A stretch of DNA of 7,129 nucleotides. Source: Euryarchaeota archaeon RBG_13_57_23 (GTDB lineage: Archaea; Thermoplasmatota; Thermoplasmata; UBA10834). Positions 5,945 through 7,129 of this stretch are shown here, one piece after another. Under the pieces are notes generated by a model, which was not told the DNA's origin, made no database searches, and worked only from the letters and a program-made list of their open reading frames with translations. The stretch covers positions 10,628-17,756 of the forward strand of contig MGVW01000062.1 in the NCBI GenBank assembly GCA_001800675.1. The letters run 5' to 3'. Within the stretch, counting starts at the first letter, position 1. Each line of letters begins with the position of its first letter. A program made the translations under genes and the position numbers.

Positions 5945-6550
5945 CTAAGTCTTCCTTCTCCCAGAGTGTGGTTCCGCCGTAGAACGTAACAGCTTCCTCA
6001 TCTCTCTGTACCCGCCCAGGAACTCCTCGAATTCCTTGTCAGTCATAACGGCCAGGCAAGAGTACTCAATCATGCCCTGCTTCGTGAAGAAATCAACGTC
6101 TTCGAGTTCTGATATCCTGTCGAACCAGCTGGAGTTGTGCGTGCAGTCCTTCATGGACGATGCCGCCTTGACCAGATGGGCGACGGATTCGTCGTCAGTG
6201 GGCACTTTGATGCCTATCTTTGCCATGCTTGCGAGGGTCTCCTTTGTCTGCTTCTCCTCACTTGCCTTCGTGCCCCCCTCACCGTGAGAGAGATGGAATA
6301 CCTCTGCGGTTGCACGATAATAGGTTTCTATGAAATGGTCTATGCGCTCCTCCTTCGCAACCTCGACCAGGTCCGCACTCTTCATCTTCCTTATGTGATG
6401 GTATATCGCCTGTGGCGTTAGGCTAAGTTCTTCGGCTATTTGGCTTACGGTCCTCTCCTTTGCCCTGAGGAGGTGGATGATCCTCCTCCTCGTATCGTCC
6501 GCCAGTAGTTGGAACGCCTCAGGGTCCCTGATCAGCTTCATTGCTTTCAC
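5945..6550 (-). CDS. ArsR-type winged-helix transcription regulator with a distinct C-terminal domain
   Basis: The 201-residue protein begins with a winged-helix DNA-binding domain of the archaeal ArsR/HTH_20 kind: LADDTRRRIIHLLRA (16-30), then the helix-turn-helix SQIAEELSLTPQAIYHHIRKM (36-56 region) and the wing with LVEVAKEERIDHFIETYYRA (about 61-80). After about residue 90 there is a charged linker (about 90-105), followed by a roughly 90-residue C-terminal part that I do not recognise; ArsR metal-site cysteines are not evident. The GTG at 6550 was chosen because GGTGA (6558-6562) lies 7 bases upstream; the ATG at 6541 has no such site. It sits on the same strand as the heliorhodopsin gene, 196 bases upstream, and each has its own TATA box. 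Its own promoter is preceded by two palindromic repeats, which suggests self-regulation. It ends in TAG. Confidence 0.9.
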   Translation of the reverse strand: MKAMKLIRDPEAFQLLADDTRRRIIHLLRAKERTVSQIAEELSLTPQAIYHHIRKMKSADLVEVAKEERIDHFIETYYRATAEVFHLSHGEGGTKASEEKQTKETLASMAKIGIKVPTDDESVAHLVKAASSMKDCTHNSSWFDRISELEDVDFFTKQGMIEYSCLAVMTDKEFEEFLGGYREMRKLLRSTAEPHSGRRKT

Positions 6551-6583
6551 TGGAATGTCACCGTTAAAACAAATGGGTTGGGA

Positions 6584-6594
6584 GTAATATAAGC
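6584..6594 (-). promoter_or_regulatory. TATA box of the regulator gene
   Basis: The minus strand reads GCTTATATTAC. A start about 25 bases downstream (near 6563) leaves a leader of about 13 bases that includes the GGTGA ribosome binding site before the GTG at 6550. Confidence 0.6.
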
Positions 6595-6605
6595 ATTTCT
6601 CTCAT

Positions 6606-6655
6606 TGAAACGAAAGTTTTAATAATGGAGATGTGTATTACTGAAACGCAGGTTT
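6606..6655. repeat. Two palindromic repeats, candidate operators of the regulator
   Basis: TGAAACGAAAGTTT (6606-6619) and TGAAACGCAGGTTT (6642-6655) agree at 12 of 14 bases. Each holds the same dyad, AAAC-N4-GTTT, as expected for a dimeric winged-helix protein. The first copy begins 12 bases upstream of the regulator TATA box. The copies start 36 bases apart. A plus-strand AT-rich stretch (TTTTAATAAT, 6617-6626) overlaps the first copy and could act as a divergent TATA box. Binding by the neighbouring regulator is an inference. Confidence 0.5.
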
Positions 6656-6668
6656 GAATGGTGAAAAC

Positions 6669-6797
6669 ATGCGTGGTATCGGAGTAAACAGACGGTATGG
6701 CGGCTGGGGCGCGCGAAATGCTCTGGTCGGCGTTAGTCTGACATCGGCCCTGATAGCGACCTCTCCCCAGATCTCCAGACGGGTAGTCGGTATCTGA
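6669..6797 (+). CDS. Doubtful small ORF of 42 residues
   Basis: An ATG at 6669 follows a GGTGA site (6660-6664) by 4 bases and a possible plus-strand TATA box (6617-6626) by about 45 bases. The predicted 42-residue product begins MRGIGVNRRYGGWG, followed by a short hydrophobic stretch (ALVGVSLTSALIA). It matches nothing that I recognise, and codon use is less typical than in the following gene. It may instead be untranslated leader or a decayed gene. Apart from this ORF and the repeats, bases 6656-6849 show nothing that I can support. Confidence 0.25.
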   Translation: MRGIGVNRRYGGWGARNALVGVSLTSALIATSPQISRRVVGI

Positions 6798-6817
6798 ACG
6801 AAAGACGGAACGCAAGA
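6796..6817. repeat. Short direct repeat GAACG(A/C)AAGA upstream of the orphan gene
   Basis: GAACGAAAGA (6796-6805) and GAACGCAAGA (6808-6817) differ at one base and are offset by 12 bases. They resemble the left halves of the palindromes at 6606 and 6642 (GAAACGAAAG, GAAACGCAGG) with one A missing, so they may be degenerate versions of the same site. They lie 33 bases before the ATG of the small gene at 6850. Confidence 0.3.
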
Positions 6818-6849
6818 AGCGAATCTGAAATGGAAAGAAGGTGACGGAA

Positions 6850-7092
6850 ATGCTGGAGTCATATGTGCGGAACGCCCCGAAAAGACACGAGCTGTACCGG
6901 GGCAATGTCGAGGCCAGGGGCTACGCGTGCCACGAGTATGGTGAGAGATGTGCCGAATGGCTGGTCAAGGAGGCCCTTAGCCCCAATGGCCATGCAGTCG
7001 TGCCCGACAGCTCAATCCAAGAGCGGTGCGACGATGGGCAGAGGAAGACTGTGCAGTGGCTGAAGATGGTGCCTTCCGGGGAATCGCCCTGA
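6850..7092 (+). CDS. Hypothetical protein, 80 residues, orphan
   Basis: I do not recognise this protein. The frame looks coding: codon choice (GAG, GTG, GCC, CTG, AAG, AGG) matches the surrounding genes. The ATG at 6850 was chosen because AAGGTGA lies 5 bases upstream; an in-frame GTG at 6841 would overlap that site and add three residues. The product is soluble and charged, with no signal peptide or membrane segment. The middle, GYACHEYGERCAEWLVKEAL, carries two cysteines and a histidine, and a third cysteine follows in IQERCDDG; these could suggest metal or redox chemistry but no known zinc motif is met. It is transcribed away from the regulator, and repeats related to the candidate operators precede it, so it may be a target of that regulator. 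This link is speculative. Confidence 0.6.
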   Translation: MLESYVRNAPKRHELYRGNVEARGYACHEYGERCAEWLVKEALSPNGHAVVPDSSIQERCDDGQRKTVQWLKMVPSGESP

Positions 7093-7129
7093 GATCCGTG
7101 TCACCGGATATTCCCATACGTATTCTCTA

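Noticed and set aside
5861..5947. Extension of the regulator past its TAG stop by about 27 codons
   Set aside because: The extension is short, without recognisable sequence, and overlaps the spacer before the heliorhodopsin promoter; TAG is best read as a normal stop.
6564..6905. Minus-strand frame of about 113 codons upstream of the regulator
   Set aside because: It runs through the regulator promoter and candidate operators and into the antisense of the orphan gene; the product looks random and no start signal is present.
7094..7109. Hairpin ATCCG/CGGAT just after the orphan gene stop codon
   Set aside because: The stem is 5 base pairs without a T-run; such short pairs are common by chance.
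1..7129. CRISPR arrays, tRNA genes, insertion sequences or phage-type genes
   Set aside because: No regularly spaced repeats, cloverleaf-like sequences, transposase motifs or terminal inverted repeats were seen on either strand.

Overview
The window reads as a piece of archaeal chromosome, most likely Thermoplasmatota or a related lineage. The reasons are archaeal-type promoters (AT-rich TATA-like boxes with start codons about 35-60 bases downstream), GGTGA/GAGG-type ribosome binding sites, heavy AGG/AGA arginine use, an MttB-family corrinoid methyltransferase, and a heliorhodopsin whose key residues fall at the same positions as in the known archaeal protein. The lineage is an inference; no rRNA or other marker gene is present.

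Layout. Bases 1-1032 (+) hold the C-terminal two thirds of an MttB-family methyltransferase cut by the left edge. Bases 1063-3236 (-) hold a four-gene run, read right to left: msrA, a nitroreductase, msrB and an SRAP/HMCES-type gene. Their spacers are 21, 60 and 8 bases. A divergent promoter region (3237-3367) separates this run from a 14-TM-type MFS transporter (3368-4759, +). Facing the transporter is a minus-strand heliorhodopsin gene (4978-5748). Just downstream of it, overlapping ATGA-style, is a broken remnant of a SOUL heme-binding protein gene (4796-4969). Bases 5945-6550 (-) encode an ArsR-type winged-helix regulator. Bases 6551-6849 contain its promoter, a pair of palindromic repeats and a doubtful small ORF. 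An 80-residue orphan gene (6850-7092, +) closes the window.

How it may fit together. MsrA and MsrB repair methionine sulfoxide, SRAP protects abasic DNA, the nitroreductase is a flavin redox enzyme, and SOUL proteins bind heme or porphyrins, which are photosensitisers. With a heliorhodopsin (a retinal photoreceptor without established pumping) and a dedicated-looking regulator next door, the locus looks like a light/oxidative-stress island. The most notable points are the heliorhodopsin, the previously unlabelled SOUL remnant behind it, and unusual repeats around the heliorhodopsin and regulator promoters. The functional link between these genes is inferred from position only.
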